Assembly: GCF_028548475.1 (NCBI RefSeq) | Contig: NZ_JAQQLE010000003.1 | Coordinates: forward strand, 186,001 to 250,000 | DNA: 64,000 nucleotides | Source: Vogesella margarita | GTDB lineage: Bacteria > Pseudomonadota > Gammaproteobacteria > Burkholderiales > Chromobacteriaceae | Direction of reading: 5' to 3' | The notes under the pieces: model-generated | Database searches by the model: none | What the model saw: only the letters and a program-made list of their open reading frames with translations | What the model was told of the DNA's origin: nothing | Part shown: in pieces, positions 51,515 to 61,380 of the stretch | Layout: every line of letters begins with the position of its first letter | Numbering within the stretch: the first letter of the stretch is position 1 | Translations under genes and position numbers: made by a program

Positions 51515-54373
51515 ATGAATACCCAGATTCACGACACCGACTTCGGCACCCCGGCCCGCGTTTCCGAGCGCATGGTCACGCTGGAAATCGACGGCCAGCA
51601 AGTCACCGTGCCGGAAGGCACCTCGCTGATGCGCGCCGCCGCCGAAGCCGGCACCATGGTGCCCAAGCTGTGTGCCACCGACAGCCTGGAGCCGTTCGGC
51701 TCCTGCCGCCTGTGCCTGGTAGAGATCGACGGCCGCCGCGGCTTTCCCGCCTCCTGTACCACCCCGGCCGAAGCCGGCATGGTGGTGCGCACCCAGAGCG
51801 ACAAGCTGCAAAGCCTGCGCAAGGGGGTGATGGAGCTGTACATCTCCGACCACCCGCTGGACTGCCTGACCTGTGCGGCCAACGGTGACTGCGAACTGCA
51901 GGATATGGCCGGCGTCACCGGCCTGCGCGAGGTGCGCTACGGCTTGGCCGGTGAAAACCACCTGGACAGCAAGAAGGACGAATCCAACCCGTACTTCAGC
52001 TACGACCCGGCCAAGTGCATCGTCTGCAACCGCTGCGTGCGTGCCTGCGAGGAAACCCAGGGCACCTTCGCGCTGACCATCTCCGGCCGCGGGTTCGAAT
52101 CGCGCGTGTCGCCGGGCCAGGATCAGCCGTTCATGGAATCCGAGTGCGTATCCTGCGGCGCCTGCGTCGATGCCTGCCCCACCGCCACGCTGCAGGAAAA
52201 ATCGGTGATCCAGTTCGGCCAGCCGGAACACAGCAAGATCACCACCTGCGCCTACTGCGGCGTCGGCTGCGGCTTCAAGGCCGAGATGAAGGGCAACCAG
52301 GTAGTACGCATGACGCCGTGGAAAGACGGCAAGGCCAATGAAGGCCACGCCTGCGTCAAGGGCCGCTTCGCCTGGGGCTATGCCACCCACCCGGACCGCA
52401 TCACCAAGCCGATGATCCGCAGCAAGATCACCGACCCGTGGCGCGAAGTGAGCTGGGACGAGGCGATCAACTACGCCGCCAGCGAGTTCAAACGCCTGCA
52501 GGCCAAGTACGGCAAGGATTCCATCGGCGGCATCACCTCCAGCCGCTGCACCAACGAAGAAACCTATCTGGTGCAGAAGCTGATCCGTGCCGGCTTCGGC
52601 AACAACAACGTCGACACCTGCGCCCGCGTCTGCCACTCGCCCACCGGTTACGGCCTGGGCCAGACGCTGGGCACCTCGGCCGGCACCCAGACCTTCAAGT
52701 CGGTGGAACAGTCGGACGTGATCCTGGTGATCGGCGCCAACCCCACCGATGCGCACCCGGTGTTCGGCTCGCGCATGAAGAAACGCCTGCGCGAAGGCGC
52801 CAAGCTGATCGTGATCGACCCGCGCAAGATCGACCTGATCAACAGCCCGCATATCCAGGCCGACTTCCACCTGCCGCTGAAACCGGGTACCAACGTGGCG
52901 ATGATCACCGCGCTGGCGCACGTGATCGTGACCGAAGGCCTACTGGCCGATGAATTCATCGCCGAGCGCTGCGAGGAAAAATCGTTCCACGACTGGAAAG
53001 ACTTCGTCAGCAAGCCGGAAAACTCGCCGGAAGCCACCGCCGACATCACCGGCGTACCGGCCGAGCTGGTGCGCGGCGCCGCCCGCCTGTACGCCACCGG
53101 TGGCAACGCGGCCATCTACTACGGCCTGGGCGTTACCGAGCACAGCCAGGGCTCCACCATGGTGATCGGCATCGCCAACCTGGCGATGGCCACCGGCAAC
53201 GTTGGCCGCGAAGGTGTCGGCGTCAACCCGCTGCGCGGGCAGAACAACGTGCAGGGCAGCTGCGACATGGGCTCGTTCCCGCACGAGCTGCCGGGCTACC
53301 GCCATATTTCCGACACCACCACCCGCCAGCTGTTCGAACAGGCGTGGGGTGTGACGCTGGACCCGGAACCGGGCCTGCGCATCCCGAACATGTTTGACGC
53401 CGCGTTATCCGGCAGCTTCATGGGCCTGTACTGCGAAGGCGAGGACATCGTGCAGTCCGACCCCAACACCCAGCACGTCACTGCTGCGCTGTCGGCAATG
53501 GAATGTATCGTGGTGCAGGACATCTTCCTCAACGAAACCGCCAAGTACGCGCACGTGTTCCTGCCGGGCTCGTCGTTCCTGGAAAAGGACGGCACCTTCA
53601 CCAACGCCGAGCGCCGCATCTCGCGCGTGCGCCAGGTGATGAAACCGCTGGCCAAGTACGCCGACTGGGAAGTCACCCAGCTGCTGGCCAACGCGCTGGG
53701 GCTGAAGATGGACTACAGCCACCCGTCGCAGATCATGGCCGAGATTGCCAGCCTGACGCCCAGCTTTGCCGGCGTCAGCTACGAGAAGATCGACAAGCTC
53801 GGCAGCGTGCAGTGGCCGTGCAACGACGACGCGCCGGATGGCACGCCGACCATGCACATCGACGGCTTCGTGCGCGGCAAGGGCAAGTTCTTCGTCACCC
53901 AGTACGTGGCCACCGACGAAAAGATCACCCGCCGCTTCCCGCTGATCCTCACCACCGGCCGCATCCTGTCGCAGTACAACGTCGGCGCGCAGACGCGTCG
54001 TACCGACAACGTGGCTTGGCATGCGGAAGACGTGCTGGAAATCCACCCGCACGACGCCGAGGAACGCGGCATCAAGGATGGCGACTGGGTCGGGGTCAGC
54101 AGCCGTGCCGGCGACACGGTACTGCATGCCAAGATCAGCGAGCGCATGCAGCCGGGCGTGGTGTACACCACCTTCCACTTCCCGGAATCCGGCGCCAACG
54201 TGATCACCACCGACAACTCGGACTGGGCCACCAACTGCCCGGAATACAAGGTGACTGCGGTGCAGGTGCTGCCGGTGACGCAGCCGTCGGAATGGCAGCA
54301 GGACTACCAGCGCTTCAACCGCACCCAGCTTGAGCTGCTGGATCAGGCCGGCAGCACAGAAGGCACGACATGA
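51515..54373 (+). CDS. fdsA: NAD-dependent formate dehydrogenase, catalytic alpha subunit (molybdopterin)
   Basis: 952 residues. N-terminal [2Fe-2S] ferredoxin domain (FGSCRLCLVE), an NuoG-type His-Cys site (HPLDCLTCAANGDC), two 4Fe-4S motifs (CIVCNRCVRAC, CVSCGACVDACP), then the FdhF-type region starting TTCAYCGVGCGF. The active-site metal ligand is cysteine, not selenocysteine: CARVCHSPTGYGLGQ near residue 380. Oxidises formate to CO2 with Mo-bis-MGD. ATG 51515 has AAGGAA upstream. Its position beside a pathway that releases formate suggests a direct metabolic partnership. Confidence 0.95.
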   Translation: MNTQIHDTDFGTPARVSERMVTLEIDGQQVTVPEGTSLMRAAAEAGTMVPKLCATDSLEPFGSCRLCLVEIDGRRGFPASCTTPAEAGMVVRTQSDKLQSLRKGVMELYISDHPLDCLTCAANGDCELQDMAGVTGLREVRYGLAGENHLDSKKDESNPYFSYDPAKCIVCNRCVRACEETQGTFALTISGRGFESRVSPGQDQPFMESECVSCGACVDACPTATLQEKSVIQFGQPEHSKITTCAYCGVGCGFKAEMKGNQVVRMTPWKDGKANEGHACVKGRFAWGYATHPDRITKPMIRSKITDPWREVSWDEAINYAASEFKRLQAKYGKDSIGGITSSRCTNEETYLVQKLIRAGFGNNNVDTCARVCHSPTGYGLGQTLGTSAGTQTFKSVEQSDVILVIGANPTDAHPVFGSRMKKRLREGAKLIVIDPRKIDLINSPHIQADFHLPLKPGTNVAMITALAHVIVTEGLLADEFIAERCEEKSFHDWKDFVSKPENSPEATADITGVPAELVRGAARLYATGGNAAIYYGLGVTEHSQGSTMVIGIANLAMATGNVGREGVGVNPLRGQNNVQGSCDMGSFPHELPGYRHISDTTTRQLFEQAWGVTLDPEPGLRIPNMFDAALSGSFMGLYCEGEDIVQSDPNTQHVTAALSAMECIVVQDIFLNETAKYAHVFLPGSSFLEKDGTFTNAERRISRVRQVMKPLAKYADWEVTQLLANALGLKMDYSHPSQIMAEIASLTPSFAGVSYEKIDKLGSVQWPCNDDAPDGTPTMHIDGFVRGKGKFFVTQYVATDEKITRRFPLILTTGRILSQYNVGAQTRRTDNVAWHAEDVLEIHPHDAEERGIKDGDWVGVSSRAGDTVLHAKISERMQPGVVYTTFHFPESGANVITTDNSDWATNCPEYKVTAVQVLPVTQPSEWQQDYQRFNRTQLELLDQAGSTEGTT

Positions 54374-55215
54374 TGGCACCGGAACAAGCACCCGCCCCCG
54401 CCGGCGCCAGTCACTGCCGGGTACAAACCTGGCAGGCTGGCGCGGTGAGCACACAGCAGGACACGCTGGCAGAAGAACTGCCGGTGGCGCTGGAGTTCAA
54501 CGGCATCTCGCACGCAGTGATGCTGGCGACGCCGCTGGACCTGGAAGACTTCGCGCTCGGCTTTGCGCTGAGCGAAGGCATCGTCGACAGCGTGCACGAG
54601 GTGTTCGACATCCAGCAGGAAAGCGGCTGCGACGGCATCACCGTCAAGCTGGAGATCGCCAGCGCCCGCTTTGCCCGCCTGAAGGAAATGCGCCGCAACC
54701 TGACCGGCCGCACCGGCTGCGGCCTGTGCGGCACCGAAAGCCTGGCGCACGCCGTGCGGCCGCTGACGCCGCTACCCCACCCCGGCGTGGTGCACGAGGC
54801 AGCCATCCGCCGCGCGCTGACCGAGCTGCGCCAGCACCAGACGCTGCAACAGCTGACCGGTGCCACCCACGCCGCCGCCTGGTGCGGCGACGATGGCAGC
54901 ATCCGCGTAGTGCGCGAAGACGTTGGCCGCCACAATGCGCTGGACAAGCTGATCGGCGCGGTGCTGAAATCGCGCCCCGCTGCGCTGGACGGCTTTGTGG
55001 TGGTGACCAGCCGCGCCAGCATGGAAATGGTGCAGAAAACCGTCACCGCCGGCTTTGGCTGTCTGGTGGCGATCTCCGCCCCCACCCGGCTGGCCACCGA
55101 GCTGGCACAGGCGGCCGGGCTGTGCCTGATCGGCTTTGCCCGCCCCGAACGCTGGGTGGCCTATAGCCACGCCGAGCGCATCCGCGCCGCCGCCCCCGAT
55201 TCCTCTTGCGATTGA
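54370..55215 (+). CDS. fdhD: Formate dehydrogenase sulfurtransferase FdhD (FdsC)
   Basis: 281 residues, required to sulfurate the Mo cofactor before it enters FdsA. The CxxC pair is in GRTGCGLCGTES near residue 115, LEDFALGFALSEGIV is family-typical, and REDVGRHNALDKLIG follows. It starts within the fdsA stop (ATGA); ATG 54373 is an alternative. Confidence 0.94.
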   Translation: MMAPEQAPAPAGASHCRVQTWQAGAVSTQQDTLAEELPVALEFNGISHAVMLATPLDLEDFALGFALSEGIVDSVHEVFDIQQESGCDGITVKLEIASARFARLKEMRRNLTGRTGCGLCGTESLAHAVRPLTPLPHPGVVHEAAIRRALTELRQHQTLQQLTGATHAAAWCGDDGSIRVVREDVGRHNALDKLIGAVLKSRPAALDGFVVVTSRASMEMVQKTVTAGFGCLVAISAPTRLATELAQAAGLCLIGFARPERWVAYSHAERIRAAAPDSSCD

Positions 55216-55229
55216 CCCCGAGAACGCTC

Positions 55230-55451
55230 ATGGACAACCAACACCTGACCCACATGGCCAACCAGATCGGCAGCTTCTTCGAAGCGATGCCGGATCACCA
55301 GGAAGCGCTGACCGGCATTACACTGCACATCAAGCGTTTCTGGGAGCCACGCATGCGCCGCGCGCTACAGCAGATCCTGCAGCAGGATGCGGCCAACCTC
55401 AGCCCCATCGTGCGCGAGGCATTGCTGGCCGACGACAGCTGGCAAGTATAG
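55230..55451 (+). CDS. fdsD: Formate dehydrogenase, delta subunit
   Basis: 73 residues of the FdsD family: HLTHMANQIGSFFEAMPDHQ, then HIKRFWEPRMR. A small accessory subunit needed for stable, active Fds complex; it is normally the last gene of the operon. ATG 55230 was chosen because conserved sequence begins there. Confidence 0.9.
   Translation: MDNQHLTHMANQIGSFFEAMPDHQEALTGITLHIKRFWEPRMRRALQQILQQDAANLSPIVREALLADDSWQV
55388..55399 (+). repeat. TGCGGCCAACCT 12-mer, copy 10
   Basis: Exact copy in fdsD, read Ala-Ala-Asn-Leu in QDAANLSP. Confidence 0.75.
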
Positions 55452-55756
55452 CCTTACAGGCTAGCAATAACGGGGGGACAGACCATGACGCCATTGGCAA
55501 ACCAGGTGCGATTCACTGTGACAGTAAGCACTGTCACAGACGCAAAAACGGCATGGAAACAAACGGATTTATCGGCCTATAACGGCATCTGACAGACGGC
55601 GGTCCAGTTGGCCATTGGCAAAGCAGCCCCCTGTACACGACCATCTGCCCAAAGGGCAAAATCTCATCGTTTCTGTCACAAGTACCGGGGGAAATTTGGC
55701 ACAGAAGTGTCACAAAGCCGATTTGTGACACATCGAAGCACCTGAAAAGCACAAAA

Positions 55757-55788
55757 CCCCTGACTCAATTTTTCAATTGAATCAGGGG
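55757..55788 (-). terminator. Terminator hairpin 3' of the tRNA-fMet fragment
   Basis: 14-base arms with one mismatch (55757-55770 and 55775-55788), loop TTTC. Read on the minus strand it is followed by TTTTG. It stands 8 bases past the CCA end of the tRNA fragment, the position expected for the tRNA gene's own terminator. Confidence 0.85.
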
Positions 55789-55796
55789 CTTATATA

Positions 55797-55844
<48 letters not shown>

Positions 55845-56062
55845 AAATAATCTGCTGTACGTTACATGCCACCAAATTCAACTATAGCAGACATCCTTTT
55901 AAATACAGTAACTTAGATGACAATTGATCGTAGACGCCGGTGACGGCATCGAGGAAGCCCCCGCCCAAAACTGTCACAAGATTTTTTGTGTTTTTGCAGG
56001 TACTCCCAAGGGGATTTGACCTTAACCCGTCCCAAGCCACCCACAATCGCCACACCTTATGT

Positions 56063-56110
56063 GTTGTAAACAACAAATACAACTTATGTGTTGTATTTGT
56101 TGTTTACAAC
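56063..56110. promoter_or_regulatory. Perfect 21-base inverted repeat upstream of hipB
   Basis: Arms at 56063-56083 and 56090-56110 are exact reverse complements with a 6-base spacer (TTATGT). Each begins or ends with GTTGTAAACAAC or its complement. A 13-base direct repeat CTTATGTGTTGTA (56056-56068, 56083-56095) is interlaced with it. At 41 bases before the hipB start, it is the likely HipB operator and promoter region of the toxin-antitoxin operon. Confidence 0.82.
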
Positions 56111-56150
56111 TCTTAGCATGTAAGACGAGTCGAATGCGGAGCCTGGTACC

Positions 56151-56402
56151 ATGCACTACCCCATCATCACACCGGAACAATTACCAGCCATGTTGCGCAG
56201 CTTGCGCCAGCGTGCCGGGCTGACTCAGACACAGCTGGCCGAGCGGCTTGGCATCAGTCAGCAGAGTTATGCACGTCTGGAAGCAAAACCCGGCGCTGTC
56301 AGCGTAGAGCGGCTAAGCAAGCTGCTACGGGCACTGGATGCCGAACTGGTGATCCACACCCGCGATGACAAACCGCCGGCAGTCAGCGGCGAGGCTTGGT
56401 GA
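56151..56402 (+). CDS. hipB: HipB-like antitoxin (XRE-family helix-turn-helix)
   Basis: 83 residues. Helix-turn-helix at about 15-65: LRSLRQRAGLTQTQLAERLG, then ISQQSYARLEAKPG. It ends DDKPPAVSGEAW, a short tail like that of HipB. It represses the hipBA operon and neutralises HipA. GGAG lies 9 bases before the ATG; its stop is one base before the hipA start. Confidence 0.92.
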   Translation: MHYPIITPEQLPAMLRSLRQRAGLTQTQLAERLGISQQSYARLEAKPGAVSVERLSKLLRALDAELVIHTRDDKPPAVSGEAW

Positions 56403-56403
56403 G

Positions 56404-57741
56404 ATGGGCCGCAAAAGTCACCGGCAACAGCTGAATGTGTGGATGAACGGCCTGTTTGTCGGCGAGTGGGCACTCACCCGCAGCGGCGAAACCTTCAGCT
56501 ACCACGACAGCTGGCCCAGTCACCCGCAGGCGCGGCCACTGTCGCTGTCGCTGCCATTTTTGCCCGGCAATGCCGCGTACCGTGGCGCGGTGGTCAGTGC
56601 CTACTTCGACAACCTGCTACCCGATAGCGAAGCCATCCGTCGTCGTCTGGCACAGCACCACCGACTGAGTGACAGCGCGCCGTTCACCCTCCTGGCGGCA
56701 CTGGGGCGTGACTGTGTGGGCGCGCTGCAACTGCTGCCAGAGGGCGAAACACCGCAACACCTGCAGAGCATCACCGGCGAGACACTGGACGAAACCGCCA
56801 TCGCCAAGCTACTGCGCCAAACCGTACGCCCTGGCTTGCCCGGCCAGATGGACCCCGACACCGACTTGCGCCTGTCCATCGCCGGGGCGCAAGAAAAAAC
56901 CGCCCTGCTCTACCATGATGGTCGCTGGCAACGCCCACTGGGCAGCACGCCCACCACTCATATTTTCAAACTGCCATTGGGGCTGGTAGGGGGTATGCAG
57001 GCAGACATGCGCAGCTCGGTCGAGAACGAATGGCTATGCGCGCGACTGGTAGCCGCGTTCGGCCTGCCGGTGGCCCGCTGCGACATCGCCCGCTTTGAAG
57101 AACAGAAAGTACTGATCGTCGAACGCTTTGACCGCCGCCTGTCCGCCGACGGCAGCTGGTGGATACGCCTGCCGCAAGAAGACCTGTGCCAAGCCACCGC
57201 CACGCCGCCCCATCTCAAATACCAGAGCGATGGCGGCCCCGGCATCGCACGCATCCTCGACATCCTGGCTGGGTCAGAGAACAGCGAGGCCGACCGCCGC
57301 CAGTTTTTCAAGACGCAAGTGGTATTCTGGTTGTTGGCCGCCACCGACGGCCACGCCAAGAACTTCAGCCTGTTCCATCTGCCAGGTGGCCGCTACCGTG
57401 CCACCCCGCTGTACGACATCCTGTCTGCCCATCCCGTCATCGGCCACGGTGCCGGCAAGGTAGCGCCGCAAAAAGCCAAGCTCGCAATGGCTGTGCGCGG
57501 GCAAAACAATCACTACCTGATCGATCGCATCCAGCCGCGCCACTGGCTGGCGCAAGCGCGCAGTAGCGGCCTCACCGAAGCCTGGGCTCGTGACCTGCTG
57601 GATGAATTGGCCGACACCACGGACAAGATCCTGCAGGAGGCACAGACGGGCCTACCGACAGATTTCCCGACCGATGTGGCCGATGCCATCTTTCACGGCA
57701 TACGACGCCAGCGCGACAAGCTGGCGGCAAGACATGACTGA
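56404..57741 (+). CDS. hipA: HipA-family serine/threonine kinase toxin
   Basis: 445 residues, normal HipA length. N-subdomain LNVWMNGLFVGEW, SLSLPFLPGN and YFDNLLPDSEAIRRRLA. GALQLLPEGE, then the P-loop-like LRLSIAGAQEKTALL, with the autophosphorylated-serine region, and ENEWLCARLVAAFGLPVA. Catalytic aspartates appear in LLAATDGHAKNFSLF and metal-binding in ATPLYDILSAHP. In E. coli, HipA phosphorylates glutamyl-tRNA synthetase and causes growth arrest and persistence. This operon stands beside a tRNA scar and has a 45-codon relic of the same gene 54 kb away (2104-2241). Confidence 0.94.
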   Translation: MGRKSHRQQLNVWMNGLFVGEWALTRSGETFSYHDSWPSHPQARPLSLSLPFLPGNAAYRGAVVSAYFDNLLPDSEAIRRRLAQHHRLSDSAPFTLLAALGRDCVGALQLLPEGETPQHLQSITGETLDETAIAKLLRQTVRPGLPGQMDPDTDLRLSIAGAQEKTALLYHDGRWQRPLGSTPTTHIFKLPLGLVGGMQADMRSSVENEWLCARLVAAFGLPVARCDIARFEEQKVLIVERFDRRLSADGSWWIRLPQEDLCQATATPPHLKYQSDGGPGIARILDILAGSENSEADRRQFFKTQVVFWLLAATDGHAKNFSLFHLPGGRYRATPLYDILSAHPVIGHGAGKVAPQKAKLAMAVRGQNNHYLIDRIQPRHWLAQARSSGLTEAWARDLLDELADTTDKILQEAQTGLPTDFPTDVADAIFHGIRRQRDKLAARHD

Positions 57742-57924
57742 TCAGGGCAAGATCAAGCGGTACGCCCTCAAAATGTATACGCGAAACTGGTTTGCTATGG
57801 CTGAAATACGGCGCCGTTAAAACCAACCCGAGACCATCGCTATTGCCATAACAAAAAAAGCAGCCAACCTAGCGACCGGTGCGCACACCGTGCTAAGGCT
57901 GGCCAGTCACGGGGGAAAACAATT
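57742..57924. other. Intergenic region between convergent hipA and GMC genes
   Basis: 183 bases with no recognisable gene or strong terminator. A short open frame of about 28 codons (57735-57820) has no ribosome site or family features and was not called. Confidence 0.4.
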
Positions 57925-59610
57925 TCAGACGATGTACTGGCGCTTGGGCTTGCCGCTACGTTGCTTATCTTCCCAATCCGACACCATGCCCACCGGCACA
58001 TCGGCAACCTCCAGCGGAGCCAGGCCGCGCACCAGGTCGGCCGCACGTTCCGCCAGCATGATGGTGGGCGCGTTCAAGTTGCCGTTCGGCTCGGTGGGAA
58101 ACACCGAGGAATCGATCACCCGCAGGCCGGCAATGCCGCGCACACGCAGCTCGGAATCCACCACCGCCATGTTGTCCTCGCCCATGCGGCAGGAGCCGCA
58201 CGGATGCATGGTGCTTTCCATGCTGGCACGCACGAACGCATCGATTTCGGCGTCGGTCTGCACCTGCGGCCCCGGTGCCAGCTCCTCGCCGCGGTAGCGA
58301 TCCATGGCCGGCTGCGCCAGGATCTCGCGGGTGAGGCGCACGCAGCGGCGGAAGCCTTCGCGGTCCTCCTCGCTTTCCAGATAGTTGAAGCGGATCTCCG
58401 GGTGCTGGTACGGGTCGGCACTGCGGGCGCGCACATAGCCACGGCTCTTGGGCTTGTTGGGGCCGGTCAGCACCATGAAGCCATGCCCCTTGAACGGCTT
58501 GTCGCCGTCGTAGCGCATCGCTGCGGGCAGGAAGTGGAACTGGATGTCCGGCCAGCGCAGGCCCTTGTCGGAGCGGATGAAACCACCAGCCTCGAAGTGG
58601 TTGCTGGCCCCCAGGCCATCCTTGAACAGCAGCCAGCGCAAGCCGATCAGCGCCTTGCCCCACAGGCTCATCTTGCCGTTGAGGGTAATCGGCTCCTTGC
58701 AGGCGTACTGGATGTAGATCTCGCTGTGATCCTGCAGGTTTTCGCCCACCCCCGGCAGATCGTGCTTCACCTCGATACCGGCCTTGCGCAACACCGCCGC
58801 CGGGCCGATGCCGGAGCGCTGCAGCAAATGCGGCGAGCCGATCGGGCCGGACGACACCAGCACTTCGCGCCGGCAGCGCACGCTGAGCACCTTGCCGCCC
58901 TGTTCGTACTCGACCCCCACTGCGCGCTGGCCCTCCAGCAGGATGCGGCGCGTCATGGCATGCGTCACCACGGTCAGGTTCCGGCGCTGCATGGCCGGGC
59001 GCAGGTAGGCATTGGCGGTAGACCAGCGCACACCGTTCTTCACCGTCATGTGCATGGCGCCAAAACCTTCCTGCATGTAGCCGTTACAGTCGTCGGTCTT
59101 GATGTAGCCCGCTTCGGCACCTGCCTCCACCCAAGCGCCATACAGCGGGTTGGCCATGTTGTTGCCGTTGTTGGTGGCCAGCGGGCCATCGCCTCCACGG
59201 TAATCGTCGCCGCCGAACTTGTAGCTCTCGGCACGCTTGAAATACGGCAGGCAGTGGCGGTAGCCCCAGTTTTTCGCCCCCAGCGATTCCCACTCGTCAA
59301 AATCCAGCGCGTTGCCGCGGATGTACACCAGGCCATTGATCGACGACGAGCCCCCCAGCACCTTGCCGCGCGGGCAGTGCAGGCGTCGACCGTCCAGATG
59401 CGGCTCCGGCTCGGTTTCGAAATGCCAGTTGTAGCGCTTGGTGTTCATCGGAATCGAGAACGCGCTGGGCATCTGGATGATCACGCTCTTGTCGCTGCCG
59501 CCGTACTCCAGCACCAGCACGCTAACGTTCGGGTCTTCGCTCAGGCGGTTGGCCAGCACACAGCCGGCGGAGCCGGCCCCCACGATGATGTAGTCGAAAA
59601 TTTGTTCCAT
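57925..59610 (-). CDS. GMC-family FAD alcohol dehydrogenase (choline dehydrogenase-like)
   Basis: 561 residues. FAD motif [23 protein letters not shown] signature 1 [20 protein letters not shown] near residue 85, signature 2 [15 protein letters not shown] near residue 255, active-site His in [12 protein letters not shown] near residue 470, C-terminal [15 protein letters not shown]. Close to BetA-type choline dehydrogenases but the substrate may be another alcohol. With the NCS1 permease and ALDH genes upstream it suggests import of an alcohol or amino-alcohol, then two-step oxidation to an acid. Confidence 0.9.
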   Translation of the reverse strand: MEQIFDYIIVGAGSAGCVLANRLSEDPNVSVLVLEYGGSDKSVIIQMPSAFSIPMNTKRYNWHFETEPEPHLDGRRLHCPRGKVLGGSSSINGLVYIRGNALDFDEWESLGAKNWGYRHCLPYFKRAESYKFGGDDYRGGDGPLATNNGNNMANPLYGAWVEAGAEAGYIKTDDCNGYMQEGFGAMHMTVKNGVRWSTANAYLRPAMQRRNLTVVTHAMTRRILLEGQRAVGVEYEQGGKVLSVRCRREVLVSSGPIGSPHLLQRSGIGPAAVLRKAGIEVKHDLPGVGENLQDHSEIYIQYACKEPITLNGKMSLWGKALIGLRWLLFKDGLGASNHFEAGGFIRSDKGLRWPDIQFHFLPAAMRYDGDKPFKGHGFMVLTGPNKPKSRGYVRARSADPYQHPEIRFNYLESEEDREGFRRCVRLTREILAQPAMDRYRGEELAPGPQVQTDAEIDAFVRASMESTMHPCGSCRMGEDNMAVVDSELRVRGIAGLRVIDSSVFPTEPNGNLNAPTIMLAERAADLVRGLAPLEVADVPVGMVSDWEDKQRSGKPKRQYIV

Positions 59611-59625
59611 GATGTGTTTTCCTGA

Positions 59626-61098
59626 CTAGCGGTTAGCGGTACTGCTGCGGCCAACCTTGAGACTGGCGGGAACCGCCGGCTGGTAATCGCCATACCCTTG
59701 CGGCATGACCAGCAGATGGGTCAGTAGATAGTGCACCACCCCGGCCAGCACACAGGAGGGCAGCGAGGCGGACAGCACGGCAAACAGCGGCGAGCTGGCC
59801 AGCGTCTGCGGATTGAAGATGACAACGTAGACCAGGAAGCCCGCCAGCAGCGCCAGCAGCGCCACCGGGTTGAAACCATGCCAGAAGCGGAACGGCGAGC
59901 TGTCTTCAACAGCGAACACGCTGCGCAGGCTTACCCGCTGACGCCGCAGCAGGAAGTAGTCGGCAATACCGATGCCGGACAGCGCGCTGTTCAGTGCCGA
60001 GGTCCACACCAGGAAGATGAAGAAACCGTCGTAGATACCCGGTGCAAACATCACAATTGCCGCCGGTATCACGCAGAACAGCACCACCAGCAGCTCCCAC
60101 TTCATGGCCCGCAGGCTGTCCCAGGCAATCTGGCGCAGACCAACAATGGAGGTGTACAGAATGTTGATCATGCTGGTGACGTTGGCAAAGGCAATGAAGC
60201 CCAGGGCAATCACGCCAACCACCACCCCGCCAACAGTCGTCATCCAGATGGTGGGGTCGCTGTTACCCATCGAGGCGGCCCCCAGCAGGCCGACGATCTC
60301 GCCCAGCGAGGCCGCCCCGAAGATGCCCACCACATTTGGCCAGAAGGAAGTGCGCTCGTTCTTGCTCAGGCGCGCCAGGTTGCCCAAGTACGGCCACCAG
60401 GAAAAACCGGCTGCCATGTTCACTTCCACGGCAATCATGAAATTCAGATGCCGGTTTTCGGTGGGCGGCTCCAGCGCCGGCATTGCCATCAGCTCGGCAA
60501 AGCCATGCTTACTGAAGATCATCCACAGCATGCCCAGCATCAGGGCCACCAGCGCCGGTGCCACGATCATGTTGAAGAACTTGATCGAGGTCGGCCCCTT
60601 GGCCACCACCCAGCCGGTCAGCGCAATCGACAAAAACGCCAATACCAGCGCCAGCGGGCCGGTTGGCGCCGCCTGGTGGGAATCCACCAGTGCGATCAGC
60701 CCATCCACCGAGCGCCCGAACATCATGCCCAGCACTGCCAGCCAGCCCATGGTAAGAAATACCACTGCCAGCACGTACACCAGCCGGCTGCCATTGGCAC
60801 CGAATACGCTGCGCAGGAAAGTGAACTGCTCCAGACCATAGCGCCCGCTTGGCAGACAGGTCGGCAGCGCCACCAGCATCACGCCGAGGATATTGCCGAT
60901 GATGATGGCGGCAATGCCCTCCTTCGGCCCGACGAACAGCGCGGTGGCGCCGCCGATCAGGAATGCCCAGGTGGCAATTGCCAGCGCCGAGTTGGCGTAG
61001 GTGAATTCCCAGAAGCCCCAGATACGCTCGCTGGGCAGCAGCGGCGTATCGCCACGTTCCGCCGCCAGGCGGAATTCCACTTCACGTTGATTGCGCAT
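59626..61098 (-). CDS. NCS1-family permease (cytosine/purine/allantoin type)
   Basis: 490 residues with about 12 helices. GFWEFTYANSALAIATWAFLIGG at TM1 and GFSWWPYLGNLARL (aromatic ligand-binding motif) are NCS1-like. Sodium or proton symport of a nitrogenous solute is expected. It lies between the small membrane-protein gene (3 bases upstream) and the GMC gene (15 bases downstream). Confidence 0.88.
   Translation of the reverse strand: MRNQREVEFRLAAERGDTPLLPSERIWGFWEFTYANSALAIATWAFLIGGATALFVGPKEGIAAIIIGNILGVMLVALPTCLPSGRYGLEQFTFLRSVFGANGSRLVYVLAVVFLTMGWLAVLGMMFGRSVDGLIALVDSHQAAPTGPLALVLAFLSIALTGWVVAKGPTSIKFFNMIVAPALVALMLGMLWMIFSKHGFAELMAMPALEPPTENRHLNFMIAVEVNMAAGFSWWPYLGNLARLSKNERTSFWPNVVGIFGAASLGEIVGLLGAASMGNSDPTIWMTTVGGVVVGVIALGFIAFANVTSMINILYTSIVGLRQIAWDSLRAMKWELLVVLFCVIPAAIVMFAPGIYDGFFIFLVWTSALNSALSGIGIADYFLLRRQRVSLRSVFAVEDSSPFRFWHGFNPVALLALLAGFLVYVVIFNPQTLASSPLFAVLSASLPSCVLAGVVHYLLTHLLVMPQGYGDYQPAVPASLKVGRSSTANR
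59646..59657 (+). repeat. TGCGGCCAACCT 12-mer, copy 11
   Basis: Exact copy near the 3' end of the NCS1 gene; coding strand AAG-GTT-GGC-CGC-A, giving Lys-Val-Gly-Arg in SLKVGRSS, a different frame from the Arg-Leu-Ala-Ala copies. Confidence 0.75.
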
Positions 61099-61101
61099 GG
61101 C

Positions 61102-61275
61102 TCACACTCCCCACACATAACAGGCGACAACCAGCCCTACCGTCAGCAGCAGCGCTGCCAGGTAGTCCGCCATGCCCATGGCACCGGGCCACTGCGCCCG
61201 GCTCTCCAGTTCCTCGTAGCAGCGGATGCGCTGCTCCAGATCCGCTTCGCGTTCCTTGTCTTGCATGGTGTTCAT
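61102..61275 (-). CDS. Small single-pass membrane protein associated with the NCS1 permease
   Basis: 57 residues. A charged N-terminal half (DKEREADLEQRIRCYEELESR), possibly a short coiled coil, is followed by one membrane helix, MADYLAALLLTVGLVVACYVWGV, at the C terminus. ATG 61275 has AGAGGAG upstream. The 3-base gap to the permease gene and the same direction suggest an accessory subunit, like the small partners known for several sodium symporters. I do not recognise a named family. Confidence 0.75.
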   Translation of the reverse strand: MNTMQDKEREADLEQRIRCYEELESRAQWPGAMGMADYLAALLLTVGLVVACYVWGV

Positions 61276-61380
61276 CAGTGTCTCCTCTGTATTTTTCTGG
61301 CGCATGCCAGTCACACTGAAAACCGGGTAACGGGTGGCCAGGCAGCCTGCTCGGCGGGCTGCCTGGCGAATAGTTCTGGT

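Noticed and set aside
57735-57820. Small open frame after hipA (about 28 codons)
   Set aside because: No ribosome site, no family similarity, and it is shorter than chance frames elsewhere in the window.
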